From: Nigrospora sphaerica
Taxonomy: Eukaryota; Ascomycota; Sordariomycetes; Amphisphaeriales; Apiosporaceae
Assembly (NCBI GenBank): GCA_018287875.1
Contig: JAGVVL010000017.1
Location: 1,364,001 to 1,428,000 of the forward strand
Direction: 5' to 3'
Length of the DNA: 64,000 nucleotides
Below, piece after piece: positions 21,420-37,140 of this stretch (its first letter is position 1; each line of letters begins with the position of its first letter). The position numbers were made by a program, and so were the translations under genes. Under the pieces are notes generated by a model. The model was given only the letters and a program-made list of their open reading frames with translations, was not told where the DNA came from and ran no database searches.

Positions 21420-24317
21420 TCAGTCGTCGTCGCCCCAGACGGGCCCGACGGCACTGATGCGGATGGCGCTGTTTTTCCCCTTGGTGTGGCCTCGCAGCAG
21501 CGCGCCGGCGGGCGGGCTGTCGGGTCGTGCCACCTCGGGCTCCTTGCTCTTTTCGGCACGGAGGGGCTCCACGATGTCAGAAAACCCGTCAAAGTGGAGA
21601 TCATTGTGCGCGCCGTAGTCGAACTCGGCGTCGAGTTCGGGGACCTCGTGCAGTTTGAAGGGCAGAACCTGGAAGCGCGGGCTCAACGGGTTCGAGTCGG
21701 CACGGGGCCGTTCGCTGCCCTTCCGGGCGTGCGTTTGGTAGCTGCGCGGTGCGTTGTTGTAGAATTTCGAACGTATCCTGCTGCGGCGGCTGTCACCCTC
21801 GCCGTCGCTGTCGCCGTAGAACTCGCCGTAGAACTCGCTCAGGTCCGGACTGGGTTCCGCTACGTCAACGTCGTCAAGTCCGCCAAGCGGCCGGTCCAGG
21901 TACATCAGCACCTTCTCTCTGCGCTTCCCCAGCGCCACGGAGCCCCCAGCTCCCGATGCCGCGCTGTACGCGAACCGGTGATCCTCCGGGCTGGTCGAGA
22001 GTGGCCGCTCAGCAGCGCGGGGCGCGCTGGTCGTGGAGCCGCCATTGTTCCGCACCTGCGACTGCGAACTGGTGCTCCTTTCGATCCAATCTGTGTCGGC
22101 CCAGGGCGACGAGTTTGTCTTGGCATACTTTTCGGCCGAGTCCAGCTGATTCAGCTGGGCTGCGAGGACCGTCACTCTTGGGGTGCCGTTGCGCTCCGCG
22201 ATGCTGTTCGTCTCAAGATTGCCGACGCTGCTCTTTTCGCCCTCGATCTCCGCCAGAATATTTTCGCGCATCATCGCTCTCTTCTTGCGCAGAGCCGCAA
22301 GCAGCATCTCTTCCTGCCGAGTAACGGCCATAAGCCGGCCGTCTAGAGCTTCACTGCTAGGCCCCGCAGTGCTCTCCCTCCGGGCGTCCTCCACTCTGCG
22401 GGCGGCCTCTTCCTTGCGAGTGACCTCGTCCTTACGGGCAACGTCCTCTTTGAGGACAGCCTCGGGGGACCTCAAATAGAAGTCCAAATCGACACTCGAG
22501 GGCGAGAGCGGTGGTGTGGGCTGGTCCGAGTTCCGGTGCGCTGACATGGACCGGCCAAAGCCGGGGGTTTCGGGCTCGGGCACCGTCGCGGCGGCGCGAC
22601 CGAACAACGGCGTGGGTAACGCCTTGCTTGGTGAGAAATCCGGCCCGCTATAGTCATGTATGGGCGCCGCCGGCTTTCCGCGGGGGGCAGAGTCAACGGT
22701 GGAAGACGTCTGGACAGACTGGCGAGAATCCCGACCCGAGTAGACGCTGGGTGTGAGGAACGTTTCCGACGACAGGCGGTTGGCGTTGCTCTGGCTGCCA
22801 AGGCCGGGTATCACCAGATAGTCGTTGAGCGGCGCATAGTTGCTCTGCTTCGACGTGATTACCGACCGATCCTGGAAGATGGAGGTCGGCGGGGGTGGCC
22901 GAGACATGGGCGCCATACGGGATTCCGACGCAACGCTTCTGCTGTCAACGGAAGCATTGCCGTGGGACGAGACGGATGATTTAGGGGCGGATTCACTGAA
23001 GGTTTCGTCTTCGGACTCCGAATCAGACAGCGACAAGACACTCTTGCTTTGCAGGTCGGTATCGAACGTGCTTCTCTCGCCCCGAGATGTTTTCGATGTG
23101 CCGGTGTTCCGGCTCGATATGCTCGAGGCGTACTCTTTGGCCTGCGCGAGATGAGATGGCAGAGCGTTGGCGCTGGCGGACGTCTTCGTGGTCAAGCGAC
23201 TTCCCGTAGAGTCCTTCCGGCCCCGCGACGGCGGTTGGTAGGCTCGAGCCTTGGGGTTCGATAACGGGGTAACAAACGTGGCTAGCGTCGGTGCCGCTGT
23301 CAGAGGTGGTGACGGCTCAGAAGCGTAAAACTCGGACCTGTGAGGGTTCGGCGGCTCAGGGAAGTCATCCAGGCAAGGTTCGTCGTCCGCCGGGGAAGTC
23401 TCCTCTTCTGCGTGCTCGTCGAACAGGTTCTGCTCGTAACGGTCGTAGAGCTGATGTAGTTCAGTCCGCTGCGCCTCTTTGCCGTGAAGCTCCGGAGTGC
23501 TGGCGCTAGGGGGACTATACGCAGTCGAGGGAAGCGTGAGCTTCGACGACCGCTTGCTCAGGCCCACGCGCGGCGGCGAGGGCCAGCCTTCGGCCAGCGG
23601 AGACGCAGTGGAAATGAAGGACGGGGACCTTGTCACGTAGCTGTTGCCCAGTACCGGGTTCGGCTGCGCGTTCGGGTCTTTGCGGTACTTGGAGCGCAGG
23701 ACGGAAAGGTCAAGCTTGGTGGGCTTCCTCCTGTCGGCCGGCACCGATAGGTTTGCGCTGGCGTCCAGTAGGGCGTCGGCCTTGGTCGGGATGCCCTTGG
23801 CCATGGCCGAGTTTGACGTCTGCTGCGAAATGGAAAGCGGAACCTTCATCGGGTCGTAGTGCGAGATAATCGTCGACGCGTTGGACTGGCGCCGTCGCAC
23901 CGTTGACGCTTCCGTCGCCACGTCGCGGTAGTCATGGCTAATGGTGGCAGCCGACCTCTGCGAGCGCAGCGGTCTCGACGGGTTGTCGTGGGGGTGCAGC
24001 TGCCGTGGAATGATGTCCGACTCGAGGTCCCACGGCGTCGGTCCCAGGTCAGCCCCGTCGCCTCGGCCTCCGCGGCCGGTGACGGTGGTCGCGTGGCTCT
24101 CGGTGCTTTCGGTAAGTGATATGCTGATGCCGGAGGCGGCGTCCCACTGTGTTCTCTGTGTCCGCGCGCCGGTTTCCCTCAAAGCTGTGTGTGAGTCCAC
24201 GCTGATGCTGCTCGTCCCCAATATCTTCTCGGCCTTGGTTAGCGGCGCCCGCGTCGCCGAGGGGCCGGGTTGCGGTTTGTGCCTCCGCCCGGGTACGGGA
24301 AAGGTGAACTTGGCCAT
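21420..24317 (-). CDS. Large disordered fungal protein with a central coiled coil, function unknown
   Basis: A single uninterrupted frame of 965 aa opens at an ATG (24317) just inside MAKFTFPVPGRR. It is rich in Ser, Thr, Pro, Arg and acidic residues with many SP/TP sites, so mostly disordered and a likely phosphoprotein. About residues 610-700 are helical and highly charged: KEDVARKDEVTRKEEAARR is followed by RQEEMLLAALRKKRAMMREN, a block that looks conserved and could form a coiled coil. Short motif-like islands include DSESEDETFSES (acidic) and EFYGEFYGDSDGEGD near the C-terminus. There is no catalytic domain, membrane segment or signal peptide. Similar long disordered proteins with a short conserved coiled coil exist in Sordariomycetes without assigned function. 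A cytosolic scaffold role is inference. Coding potential is supported by the length and the absence of stops over 2.9 kb. Confidence 0.87.
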   Translation of the reverse strand: MAKFTFPVPGRRHKPQPGPSATRAPLTKAEKILGTSSISVDSHTALRETGARTQRTQWDAASGISISLTESTESHATTVTGRGGRGDGADLGPTPWDLESDIIPRQLHPHDNPSRPLRSQRSAATISHDYRDVATEASTVRRRQSNASTIISHYDPMKVPLSISQQTSNSAMAKGIPTKADALLDASANLSVPADRRKPTKLDLSVLRSKYRKDPNAQPNPVLGNSYVTRSPSFISTASPLAEGWPSPPRVGLSKRSSKLTLPSTAYSPPSASTPELHGKEAQRTELHQLYDRYEQNLFDEHAEEETSPADDEPCLDDFPEPPNPHRSEFYASEPSPPLTAAPTLATFVTPLSNPKARAYQPPSRGRKDSTGSRLTTKTSASANALPSHLAQAKEYASSISSRNTGTSKTSRGERSTFDTDLQSKSVLSLSDSESEDETFSESAPKSSVSSHGNASVDSRSVASESRMAPMSRPPPPTSIFQDRSVITSKQSNYAPLNDYLVIPGLGSQSNANRLSSETFLTPSVYSGRDSRQSVQTSSTVDSAPRGKPAAPIHDYSGPDFSPSKALPTPLFGRAAATVPEPETPGFGRSMSAHRNSDQPTPPLSPSSVDLDFYLRSPEAVLKEDVARKDEVTRKEEAARRVEDARRESTAGPSSEALDGRLMAVTRQEEMLLAALRKKRAMMRENILAEIEGEKSSVGNLETNSIAERNGTPRVTVLAAQLNQLDSAEKYAKTNSSPWADTDWIERSTSSQSQVRNNGGSTTSAPRAAERPLSTSPEDHRFAYSAASGAGGSVALGKRREKVLMYLDRPLGGLDDVDVAEPSPDLSEFYGEFYGDSDGEGDSRRSRIRSKFYNNAPRSYQTHARKGSERPRADSNPLSPRFQVLPFKLHEVPELDAEFDYGAHNDLHFDGFSDIVEPLRAEKSKEPEVARPDSPPAGALLRGHTKGKNSAIRISAVGPVWGDDD

Positions 24318-25335
24318 GGTGTGTGATGGGTGGTTGTGAGGGAGTGAAGGGTTTATTCCCAGAAGTTAACAAACAGTCCAAATCCGACTTATGCACCCCA
24401 CGGGGTAACCAAGCAAGAGAGCTAAGTGAGGGTATACAAAAGCCCGTTCCAGAGGTTTACGCCTCGCCGGTCAGACAACTGGGGGCAGCACGGATGGGCG
24501 CTGACCAGTGCAAGCCAGTTCGGCTGACGGCAGCAAACGGGCGAACAAGCTTATATGGCCGATGCGGCGATGGTAGCGCTTCTGGCGAAGCCGAGCACGC
24601 CAGATGTGGAAGTGAGCGGTTGCGCTGGTGCGGGTGTGATGGAGTGTAATCGGCCCCTGGCATGCTCAAGAGGCTCGACACAAAATCTTGATGAGAGAAG
24701 AAAAAATCCTTCCCCCAGTTTCAGCAACACATGCTTTTGTTAGCCGGGGTAGTGCGGTTCTGAAAGCCACAAACTCCTGCGCTCCAAAACCAGAAGGAAT
24801 CCCAACGACAGCGGCAAACGGTAACCGGAGAGGCGGGGTCGGGGCGGCGGCGTCCGCCAGAACGACGATCGACGCGATGCTGCTTGGCCAGGCCGGTTGA
24901 TGACGGGGTGAGGAAAGGAGATGATCGAGAGGGGCGCGAGGGGGGCGAGAGGGGAGGTGTGAGGGAGGAATCAATAGAAATGGAACACGACTCCCGGGTT
25001 TCCTTTGTCGACAAATGCAGATCACAGCGCGCCGGGGGAGCAGAAAAAAGATGGGTATGGCTCGACAGCCTGGGACTTGGGAAACTCGAGGCTCGGAGAC
25101 GCGGAAGGAGTGGCACAAGCCGAACCATTAAATTGGACTCGCACTCTAGCAGACGACAACGCCCACTTTGCGGGACGCCATATCGCCCTAGGCAGGGCTT
25201 TTCACAATTTGGCCTGCAGATGGACGGGGTCGTCGCCCGCGATCCACTGGGGGGGAAGGGTGACCTGGGAAGAGGATGCGCAGAATATCGACAAGGGCTA
25301 GGGGGGCACCCCCTTCGGCAGGGTTGGGGGTTGAA

Positions 25336-25347
25336 GGGGGGGGGGGG
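25336..25347. repeat. 12-nt G homopolymer
   Basis: Twelve consecutive G in the upstream region of the 965-aa gene. Confidence 0.9.
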
Positions 25348-28300
25348 TACCTGGGAAAGGCATGCAGGTCGGCAGGCCATCAGCTTTGATGTTTGCGGGC
25401 GGGCGGCAGCGGTGGGATGGAATAGGATGACATGGCATGGGATGGCATGGGGCACGAGTGGCGCGTGCGCGCGTGCGTGTTTGTGCGTGTGGATGTGGAT
25501 GTGAATATGTGGATGTGTGTGAATGTCTGTGTTGGCGCACTCGAGAGAGAGGAGGCACTACAATACGATACTGGAGCCCCAAGTAGCGGGCAGAGGTAAC
25601 AACGTGTATCTGCGGGTGGGAAAGAGAGAGGGCGTCTGCGTGTCTGTATCTATGTGCGCCTATATGCGCGCGTGCGCGTGTGCTGTCTATACCTTCTTCT
25701 CTTGTGGTTCGGGGCGCCTCTCGTCGTTGATCCCCCGGTGACAAAAGAGTGCCGGTAGGTGGATGTCTCGTGAGGAGCTACGATGAACGACGATGAGTTA
25801 CTGGTGGTTCTGGACCTCCGGCAACCGGTACGCAGGCCGCGTACCGTCTCTTGCGCCGTCTCGTCCCAAGACCAAGGTGGATCTGCCAGCCAGCGGCGCG
25901 CCACGTCGGTAGGTACAATGTGCATAGTTGTAGCAGGGTAACGTACAAGTCATATTGCGGAGAAGGAAGATGGGCATGATGGCGCCCAGCGACACGGCGC
26001 TGTATCGCTCTGTGTCCTGGGCGGTGTCGCCTCGTGGCCGACGGCTTCATCCCTACCCACGTATGTATTCGGACCCCATGTTCATCTTCCCTTTGGCGCC
26101 GGGATGGGACGCAGGGAGGATGCGAGTTTCCACCCTCTCCCAAACTGAGAAGCCGGGGGGGGTTCGGGCGATCTGACAATGGCGAAATCGCCCTACAGGA
26201 CGGAAACCCAAGGGCGAAAATGGCATCCTCTGACCCATGGAGGCACAAGGGGCACGACGGGCTGTACGGGTTCCGTACAGAGGAAACGATAGGATGACTG
26301 GCTCCCTGAGCTAAGGTAGGGGACCGTTCGGCCGCCAAGTGGAGATAGGCTGTGAACCGACAGGAGACGGTGGGCGAGCCGCGTTCAATCTGGAATCCCT
26401 AGAACGGCCGAAGACGGGCTAGTGACTTAGGAAGCATTCTCTCCAAAGCACTGGCTGCCTTAGACACGATGCGGTAAAGCCCCTCGTCCGCCGTCTGGAA
26501 ATTGCATTGTTTTCAGGTTGCTCAGCTGGGGGGTCCATCACTCGCGGGGTGTGTCTTCTGGCAGTGCGTCTGCTGACCCTGTGTTGGGTACCTCGAATTG
26601 GGCGGCAGCGGCGAGAAGGACGCCTGCCGGGACGGCAGCAGCAGCGGCATCTTCTTCTTTTTTTTGGTCTCTCCGAGTTTACTTCTTCCGCCCGTCCATC
26701 CCGAGCCAGCCCGCTCCCAAAGAGTGAACGAGAAGCGGCGGGGAGGCACTTGGCCACTGCGCCGTCCTGCCATTGATCCCGTACCCGCCCATCCTCATCA
26801 CGGGGGGCTGCAGCGTACCGGCCCAGCCCAGCTGGGCGCAAGACCTGTTGGGACCCCCGTCCAAGCCCAGGGGAAAACATAAAGAAAGGAGGGCTACTCG
26901 CAGATCAAGATCGGAGGGCAGGCATGGTGACAACGACATTGGCCTGCCCTGCTGTCCTTCCCTTCCATGGCTCATTGCTGCTCCGCCGCTAGACGGTCCA
27001 TGCCACACAGCGACCTCCCATACTACAGTACACGTTGTTAGGGGACTTAAGTAGTCGAACGGAGGCGACTATTAAATGCCCGGTACCCACCTGCAGTACA
27101 GTGGACAAGTGATCCATGGCGAGCATCCGTATTGGTACGTCAGCCTGTATACTATACCCACAACTACCTCTTTACGTCGTATGGAAGATGTATATATGTA
27201 TGTACCTGCCTTAAGCTGCAGGGGCTAACTAGCATTGGCGGGAGGCTGCAGGAACGGCACCTGTAGCGACGCCTGTGGTCAGACGGCTCTGCCGAAGTGG
27301 TAGGGCATACATCCAGGCGCTAAAGATTCACCCGTAACCAATCCAATCCGTACGGCGCAGCTGCTGAAGATGCACCCACAACCAACCGTACAGCGCTTCT
27401 CAGCCTCACGGCACACCATGTCTCAGGTGTCAACTAGAAGGACGACGTTCGTGCAGAAGAACCGCGGGCCGTGAAACACCGGGTGGACAAGACGGACGCT
27501 GGACACCCGGGGGGGGATGCAAACAACAGCCAGCGGACACTGGCTCGACTGGGTAAGGCAGGCCAATGGCCCCCCAATTGAGGCTGTGTGCGCGCGCAAA
27601 GACGGACAAGACGAAACCACCATCCCGGCTCTTTACCCCTGGACCCGACGTCTGATGCTTGACGTCTACAGGCGCGTCCTAGCCCTGCCAGCGACGCATA
27701 GACGGAAGAATGCATGCGCGGACGGGCCCCCAGGTCAAATTAAGATAGGGTCCCAGTGAGCGAGAACGAGACGGCAAAACAAAAGAAGCAGCTGAAGACT
27801 TTCCCATGGCGATCTGAGCCGGTGTCACGCTGCGCTCTACGGGTACGACTATTGCCTCTCCGGCTGGACACATGGCGCTTGGCGCGGGCCGAATGGGGCA
27901 GATGCTAACAGGAGGGAAAAAAAAACCCCTCCCTCCTCCCCACCCGACAGCCGCGCAACCATCACCCGTGTCGCTGAGATGTGAGACGGGGCCGTCAGCT
28001 AGCCTTCAGCTCACTTACTAGTCAGCCGGCTATGTAGTCTTAAGTGGTGGTTACCGAATGCTAACGCAAGCAATTTCAGTCGACGATGGAGACCCCGAAA
28101 AACGTAAACCAACCCCCCCCCCCCAAAAGGCAACCCGGTGCCTTGGCGCTACTCAGATTTAGCCTGGGCGCAGCGCGTGCTTTGGGTTCCGGTCGGCCGA
28201 CTAAGTTCGGCATCCAGCATAAGACTGAGAAATGAGATTGAAATGAGAAGTGCCGCCACCCTTTGCCTGCCAGTCAAGCGGATGGGAGGGCGGCTCATGG

Positions 28301-31300
28301 CGCTTTGCTTGTTTGCCTCCAGCTTGTTCTATCTCTCGTTCGCTAGGTCGCTTACGGGTTACGAGGCTTTGTTCGCAACGGCACGGACAGACGGGATGGA
28401 GTTGACAGCGGCATCCATGTACAGACATACCTACGACCTGTTACCGAGATGAGTGCCGGGGTACGTGACACGACACACGTGCCTCCTAAAGTCAGCGGTT
28501 GGATAGACCGTACAGAAGTAGGAATGATTGTTGGCAGGCAGACAATGGTGATTGCCTCCGGGCATGCCGTACATCTCGGGATTAACGCGGACGTTGCTCT
28601 ACGAAAGGGCCTGGCTACTCGATACGGTGGAAAACGGACGAATACTTCCCTACAGGCTTACCTCCCGTCCCTCGTGTACTTACAACTAGACACGACCTGC
28701 CGGGCCCGAGTCCGTGCTGCTCCCGTTTGGAAATTGTATGCAACCAATCGACGAGGCGCGCGCGCCATCAAGCCGAAACAGGATTCCCACCAGTCGTCCA
28801 ACCTGTTGCAGTTCAGAGGTTGGCCCGCCGTTCACGATAGGCGGCCCAGGTTGTGCGCATTGCAAACCCGTGGAGTTCCAGGATGGCGAACGAACCCGCC
28901 GGCACAGCATCCAAGGCACAGGCACCGCCTGGTGGTTTTGGGCTCGGCCCCCCCCCCCTTTGGGTCACTGCTGCATGTCAAACAGCGCTCAAAGGCCGGG
29001 CATCCTGGCCCCAAGCCCGGGATGGGCTTGGCCACCCCCGGCTTGCGTGGGATGGCGTGTGCGTATCCTTCCCTATCCTGCATATCTTTCTCAAGCCTTG
29101 CCCCATCTGGGTTCCCACGGCCGTCTGCAGCGGGCGCGATATTCGTGCATTATAGCCGTGAACCCCGTATCGGATCGGTTATATGTCACATTCCATCGAT
29201 GGGGCCGTTAGACTTCGCCGACGGTCGGACTCTTTCTCCCTGGTCGCGGCCCCCCGAGGCCACCAGAAAAAGGATGGAATCCATGTCGCCGTGGCCCTGA
29301 CTAGAGCCCTAGCCTGCCTACGTGGCCCGGAGCCTATCAATAGCGGGAGGCGAAAGACGTCGTCTCGGCATGCATGCCAGGTACACGGTAGTATTCACGT
29401 GCATCCGTGGGTAGTGCAACGTCCCGCATGAATGACGGTGCGCGTTGTGGGTGTGGCCTGGAAATTCTACCTGTCGTGTTACGTCGGAGATGCGGGCAAA
29501 CGAAGCTCAGCTCGACTACCTCCCCCTCCGGTCGGTCCCGCAGCAGGAGCTTTGGGCATGGGCTCGTACTACTTACTCTATAGCAAACCGACCACTTGTC
29601 TCCGTACTGGACTTGTACGGCTCAAGCTTGGCTGGGGAGACCGCATTCGTGGGCCATGACTCCACGCCGCCCACACGGGGCATCGGCCTGGGACGCGACG
29701 TGGTCCATGTGTAGCCGTGGCTGCTGATCACCATGACTACCGGTACTTCAGGCCTCTCTCCCTCTCTCTTCAGCTGTCGTCGCCCTCGCCGACGCCCGAC
29801 ACGCCCGACACGCAAAAACCGGGCAGGGGCAGGCCGCCACACACAGACCGCGAGGCTCGATGCTGCCCTATGCTGCTCTGGTGGTGGGACCCCTTGGCCC
29901 GTCCGTCCGTCGCCGAACCCACGCGCGCGGATGCCCCGTTCAGATCGGCCTCCGCCCATCGGGTCGCGTGGGCTTCTAGAAGTAGTGCCATGCTTGTCAT
30001 TGATGCAATGTAAACGAAATGCCCACGCGGACTAGACGCCGATAGTTGTACGTGCCGACACGGTCTTGCAGCCCCGGTTGGGGTCAAGCGAGATGCCGCT
30101 TTGGGCCTAAAGGCGTCCATTGGCACTACCTCCCACTGCTGCCCTGATATGCCGCTCACAGCCGCAAATCTCCTCCCATCCATTGGGACCCGTCAGGCAC
30201 ATATTGGACGTCAGCCAGCCCGTCAGTCAAGCCCGCACGCCCACGTGAATTGGAAAGCCGGGCAAGGGCTGTCGAGGCTATCGACTCGCCATGTCCGAGC
30301 CCATCGTGTGCGAAAATGTTGGATGATTACACAACGGAGACATGGTTTCCCATATGTGCCGTGTCGCCAATGACTCGCCGATGGTGCTGAAGCAGGACAC
30401 CCGAGGAGCCGACCACGCCCTAGCAGGTGTCATCTTGGATCTCTGCCCGGGGATCCCGTTTGGACGTCCTGCTTTCTTCCATGGCCGTCAACAATTGTGC
30501 TGGCGGCGGAACACGAAGAGGCCTAGGGGGGCAGGTCTGACCGCAGACCCGGTGACGCAACAATGTGCTTTGTTTCCTGTTTTTTTTCCTGCACTTTTTC
30601 CTTCTTCCCATCTCTCTATCTCTTGGGGGCCGGCGTTATCTCCCTCCCCCTTCCCTCGCAAAGTAAAGTCGAAGTAGGAAATCCGTTCGTCTGGGAAGTG
30701 CTGCCAGATATCCTCTGTGGCGGCTTCCCTGTTCCTGGACGTCCCGCCACCGCCTTGAATCGGAGCAACCCTGGTCACCTTTTTGTTTCTTTTTTTCAGG
30801 TAGGGACAGGGTTACCGGGGCCTTCAATCAACATCCCACAAGGCCCGGCGGTTTCGTGTGGCCTGCCCACCCCGGCAAGGGCTTGTCGGTGAGGGTTCGT
30901 CAGAGCCTGCGGTTGGTCGTTAGCTGCGCTTGGAATCAGCATTATCGGCGATTTCCCCGCCCCCGAGAGGGCCGGCCGACGGACGGGTGGGTGAACGAAC
31001 CGATGGGGGGACCCGGGCCCTGTTACCTTCCTTGCCCTGGCGAATTTGAGTTAACCTTTCCTTGGTCTCGCCTGGCCTGCCGTATCGGGACGATGGGCGG
31101 AGCTCGCCAGGATTGAACAACCCAATTCTCACTCATCGCCAAGAGCCCAGAGCCCCAGGTGAAGATCTCGCTCTACCCATGCCTTGGAAACGAAAACAAA
31201 ACAGATCACAAGACCCCCAGCGGAGCTGTCAGGCTGAGGAGCGCTTGCTCTTCCCAGGCAAGGTTCTGCATCTACGGTATCATGTTCTGATAGTGCCCGT

Positions 31301-31328
31301 GACGTAGCAAGACTAGAGACGGGCATCC

Positions 31329-31631
31329 TCAACTAGGGCTGCTAAGCGCTTCTTCTCTCTGAACGGTGCCGAGAAGTTCGGTGACGAAGTTCAGCACTCC
31401 ATCGAGGCCGTGGTATCCCGTCGTGGAGACGCACCGTGGACGGCGAAGTCCACTGGTGGTTTCTGGCCTGAGCTCGTGGAGTCCATTCCCTCGGGGAGTC
31501 ACTGAATCGTTCACGACCCGTACGACGATGGCGACGGCGCCGGCGGCGGTGGTGATACTGCCGGTCCCACCAACGCTGCCGCTGCCGCCGCCGCCACCGC
31601 CAGTAGCACCAGCCCGTGAACAAGAGGTCAT
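31329..31631 (-). CDS. Weak candidate small protein (100 aa)
   Basis: An ATG at 31631 opens 100 codons to a stop at 31329. A Gly-rich start (GATGGGGGGSGSVGGTG) is followed by a hydrophobic stretch (TTAAGAVAIVVRVV), and the frame ends in a plausible helix (DGVLNFVTELLGTVQREE). Third positions are mostly G or C, as in the real genes here. The context before the ATG (GAAAATGA) has a purine at -3. No family is recognised, and the complementary strand is also open. It is the only gene-like frame I would keep from the 9-kb desert. Confidence 0.27.
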   Translation of the reverse strand: MTSCSRAGATGGGGGGSGSVGGTGSITTAAGAVAIVVRVVNDSVTPRGNGLHELRPETTSGLRRPRCVSTTGYHGLDGVLNFVTELLGTVQREEALSSPS

Positions 31632-33332
31632 TTTCTTTCCCCTGACGACCACTTTTGCACATTCAAACCTACACCCTGCCAAGCTGGGCCAAGCGTCTTT
31701 CTTTTCCCCTTGCCTATCGTGTCATCCCCGCAACGGCGGGCCGATCGTGAAACGCATATTGCGGGAGACCCCGCGACCAAACCCCACAGCACCACCTGGG
31801 TTCGTTCGATTCCGAACAAACGCATCGTACGTCCATACTTTTTGTGTTGATGGGCGCCCGTCTGGGCCTGGCGTCCAAGCCGGAGCCCAGGAGGCCGACC
31901 AAGTTCTGCAGCGTCTGGCCGCCGCCCTGGGCCCAGGCCCTCATCATCTGCCCGCCTCCCCTGAGCCCTCCCTGAGACCAGCTCGACTGCGGGGTTCCTC
32001 CCCTGTTCGTGATTCGATGCGATGCCAGCCGCATCCAGCGTGATTCAAAGTCTGGCTCGGCAGTCTGTGTGGCACGGTTACGGAGAGGGGCAACCCATCC
32101 TTTCGCATGGGTCGTCTTGGTTCCCCTTGGGGTTCTGTTTTACTGCCCCCGGCAGGCAGGCCGCGGCCCTTGGTACTGCAAGTTGAGGACCAAACGAAAC
32201 CGACCCAAAAACCACCTGCCACTTGCGTCCACGACGGTGGTGCGCTGGTTCGGACGCAGAACGCCCACTCCCTCGCATTAAGGCGTTCGGCGGTGCGACG
32301 GCGTGACATGGCGAAAAGCGCGAGAACGCCGCCCAGCCGGCCTGACCTGGGGCAGGTGGGCCAGCGGGCGCGCAGACTCGATGAACAGCCCCCCTGCCGG
32401 GCGACCCTAAATGGCGACCGACAAGGCCCTATGCGCCACCTACGCCGGTGCTTCACACGGCGACTGATCGCTCAGTAAGCAGAGCGCATGAGGGGGCGCG
32501 GCCGCGTGCCCTGAAGGGAGGTGACGTCTCGTGCCAAGTCGTCGTGCGTAGCTCCATTCTCCTACGATACCATCGTGGCCGGGCGGCCGGTGGCAAGGCT
32601 GGGAACGACGCCGGTCAGGGGCCAAGAAGCCGTCAGCCCGCCCGCATCCGTATGACTGGCGCCGGACCATGTCAGATAGATTGCCTGGGGTTCGGATGTG
32701 AGGCTCTCCGGCGTTTGTCTGCAGCTCTGCCGTGCCACCCCTCGGCCGGCGTTGCTGCCTTGGCCGCTTCGGGAAGGTTTGCGCTCACCGATAAGGTACC
32801 TGCAGCTTCGGGACGAATTGCCCCTTATGTGAACCCGGCGCTTAGTAGCCAACCATTCCATTACGTGCAGAATTAATACTATATTTCGGACCTACTATAT
32901 GCGGTAACGTTTGCCATCTCGTGGCGGATTCCCGTTGCATTGACACCCTAGGAGTTCAAAGTGCAATAGCAGAGGCTGTTCAGATGGTTTATCTGGGTAC
33001 TCGGCGACACCGGACCCCAGCTGTGTTTTGACTCCGAGTGCGAAATAGGAGCGGGCAGCCTGAAGCGGAGTTGTGAACAGCCTAAATTCAATAGCAGGCA
33101 GAAAAGGCGGGCCAAGATATGCCGCCTCCCCTTTCCCTTGCATACGGTTGGGTCCGAACCGTGCTGGTCATGTAGGGGCGCACAAATATTTTCTGTGCGT
33201 GATGCCGAAGCAAGGTAATGGTCCCGTGCAATGCGTTGTCGTCCAAGCCAAGGAGCACTGCCAGGCCAGGAGCCTCTGCTGCCATACACTGTCATTAGAG
33301 ATATCCTCCGTAGCTTCCGCCATAGCTCAGCC

Positions 33333-36863
<3,531 letters not shown>

Positions 36864-37100
36864 GATGTCGCCTCGGTCCGGGGCCCAGCTGAAGGTCAAG
36901 GGGCGGTAGGCAGTGGATCAACAGAACACGGGGGGCCGTGGTTATGGGTCGAAAGTTCCAGCGACGGCGCAAGGAGACGAGCGATAAGGTCCGGAATCCC
37001 GGCAAGGGGCGGAAGGGGGCAGACTAGCTTGGTGGCCTGGGGTGCGATGCTTCTCATAAGCCGGTGGGCTGTTCTCGTACTTTCGTACGGCCAGCGCTGA

Positions 37101-37140
37101 CAAGCAGGGCGAGGCAGGGCGAGGCAGGGCGAGGCAGAGC
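37101..37140. repeat. 10-bp tandem repeat, four units
   Basis: The unit GAGGCAGGGC is exact twice (37111-37130) and has one degenerate copy on each side. It lies in the beta-galactosidase half of the divergent promoter. Confidence 0.85.

Larger units (their letters stand above)
24318..33332. other. 9-kb gene desert
   Basis: No convincing multi-exon gene, transposon ORF or RNA gene was found in 9 kb. The C/T-rich minus-strand sequence at about 24320-25050 is the probable 5' leader and promoter of the 965-aa gene. Low-complexity patches are a 12-G run at 25336-25347, GT-rich sequence at 25461-25535, and a 12-C run at 28113-28124. The part at about 32860-33330 is A/T-richer. One weak small-ORF candidate is listed at 31329-31631. 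Composition is otherwise ordinary GC-rich fungal DNA, so the region is not an obvious RIP-mutated repeat island. Confidence 0.5.

Noticed and set aside
21387..22346. 319-codon plus-strand frame
   Set aside because: It is antisense to the 965-aa gene and has no protein-like features; a shadow of GC-rich codon usage.
24721..25455. 244-codon minus-strand frame upstream of the 965-aa gene
   Set aside because: Pro/Ser/Arg/Cys-rich translation of a C/T-rich leader region; looks like a promoter and 5' leader, not a protein.
28449..29300. 283-codon plus-strand frame in the gene desert
   Set aside because: No motif, signal or membrane segment; amino-acid composition (Arg, Pro, Ser, His) is typical of chance frames in GC-rich DNA.
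31795..31830. tRNA T-arm-like sequence (GGGTTCGTTCGATTCC)
   Set aside because: No acceptor, D or anticodon arm can be folded around it.
31366..32043. 225-codon plus-strand frame with a poly-Pro stretch
   Set aside because: The proline run is the complement of the Gly-rich start of the opposite-strand candidate; no other features.
36864..36899. Start of the beta-galactosidase upstream at 36899
   Set aside because: That codon is TTG; the first ATG in frame is at 36863, which I used.
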